Part shown: positions 29,611 through 29,930 of the stretch, piece by piece
How positions within the stretch are numbered: position 1 is the first letter of the stretch
How the letters are laid out: the number at the start of each line of letters is the position of its first letter
From: a virus
DNA length: 29,930 bases
Virus record (IMG/VR): IMGVR_UViG_3300035698_011143
Span: 1-29,930 of that record
Direction: 5' to 3' (one strand)
Made by a program: the position numbers and the translations under genes
Notes under the pieces: model-generated
Database searches by the model: none
The model's input: only the letters and a program-made list of their open reading frames with translations
What the model was told of the DNA's origin: nothing

Positions 29611-29930
29611 CCGTATCTTAACACAATAAGTGCAAGGTCTTCTTCAGATAATGATGTGGCCTCTAGTAAGGCAGAAAATGTATATTGAGTCCCTTTTATC
29701 CACCATTCATATCTGCCTCTTGCATAGGTGACGGCAGGCCCATCGGATCTATGGCATCGTCCTTTTACATACCATTTTTCTCCTTCTCCGGGCTCAATCA
29801 AAGCCGGACCATCTTCTCTATGGCGTTTCCCATTTAAGTACCATGCTAAAGAATGAGAATCAGCGCCCGGCCGCAGCCATACAATCGCAGGTCCGTCTTC
29901 TCGATGCAATTTATTGTGCTGATACCAAAA
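29607..29930 (-). CDS. HREDGPA (MORN-like) repeat protein, partial at right edge
   Basis: The frame is open to the window edge, so the N-terminus is missing. The visible part has three repeats of the form WY.NGK.HREDGPA: WYQHNKLHREDGPAIV, LAWYLNGKRHREDGPALIEP, KWYVKGRCHRSDGPAVTYA, then YEWWIKGTQYTFSALL. A helical end SLSEEDLALIVLRYG follows. Such MORN-like repeats are frequent in large phages and giant viruses and probably form a beta-stack; no function is established. The last five residues and SEEDLALIVLRYG loosely echo the TEEDLLLYKLRFG end of the family at 14387-19665. Confidence 0.8.
   Translation of the reverse strand, partial: FWYQHNKLHREDGPAIVWLRPGADSHSLAWYLNGKRHREDGPALIEPGEGEKWYVKGRCHRSDGPAVTYARGRYEWWIKGTQYTFSALLEATSLSEEDLALIVLRYG

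Overview
The window is a piece of a T4-like (myovirus-type) tailed phage genome, AT-rich, densely packed and mostly head-to-tail. The diagnosis rests on a complete T4-order head module on the + strand: portal gp20, a small core-region protein, a gp67-like acidic prohead core protein, prohead protease gp21, scaffold gp22 and major capsid gp23. T4-type tail and neck genes lie nearby: gp26 with a gp51-like partner, a gp29-type tape measure, gp15 and a gp14-like neck protein. The host cannot be read from the sequence. Many late genes follow an NATAAATA element, which matches the late promoter of T4 and marine T4-like phages.

Layout. 1-740: two leftward accessory genes behind a good sigma70-type promoter. 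771-1626: a long non-coding stretch with AATAAAGCAC repeats and hairpins. 1627-2964: a small + gene, then the leftward gp26/gp51-like pair, which carries a probable -1 ribosomal frameshift site. 2976-3001: a palindromic, divergent late promoter. 3031-12605: tape measure and head module; the portal gene carries two inteins separated by only 11 extein residues. 12651-14398: a hairpin terminator and a free-standing Vsr-like (EDxHD) homing endonuclease. 14387-20667: a leftward operon of small, probably early genes with ATP-dependent DNA ligase. It holds eight copies, one of them decayed, of a small paralogous family ending in an FxTEEDxxLFxLRFG-like motif. 20824-25900: a rightward late island mixing small virion proteins with glycan-type enzymes (NGN/DUF115-like protein, GH130-like propeller, TPR-FkbM methyltransferase, GT-A glycosyltransferase, Nudix). 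25893-28489: leftward gp15 and gp14-like neck genes. 28534-29930: leftward accessory genes, including a metallophosphoesterase broken by a nonsense codon and a frameshift, and a partial HREDGPA-repeat protein.

How the parts fit. Two promoter classes can be seen. TTGACN-16-TATANT-like promoters serve leftward accessory genes, and NATAAATA elements, mostly 17-48 nt before the start codon, serve virion genes and the glycan island on both strands. The inferred programme is early expression of the leftward accessory operon, then late expression of head, tail and glycan/virion genes. The most noteworthy items are the twin inteins, the -1 frameshift site linking gp26 to its downstream partner, the uncharacterised FxTEED paralog array, and the late glycan/virion island.
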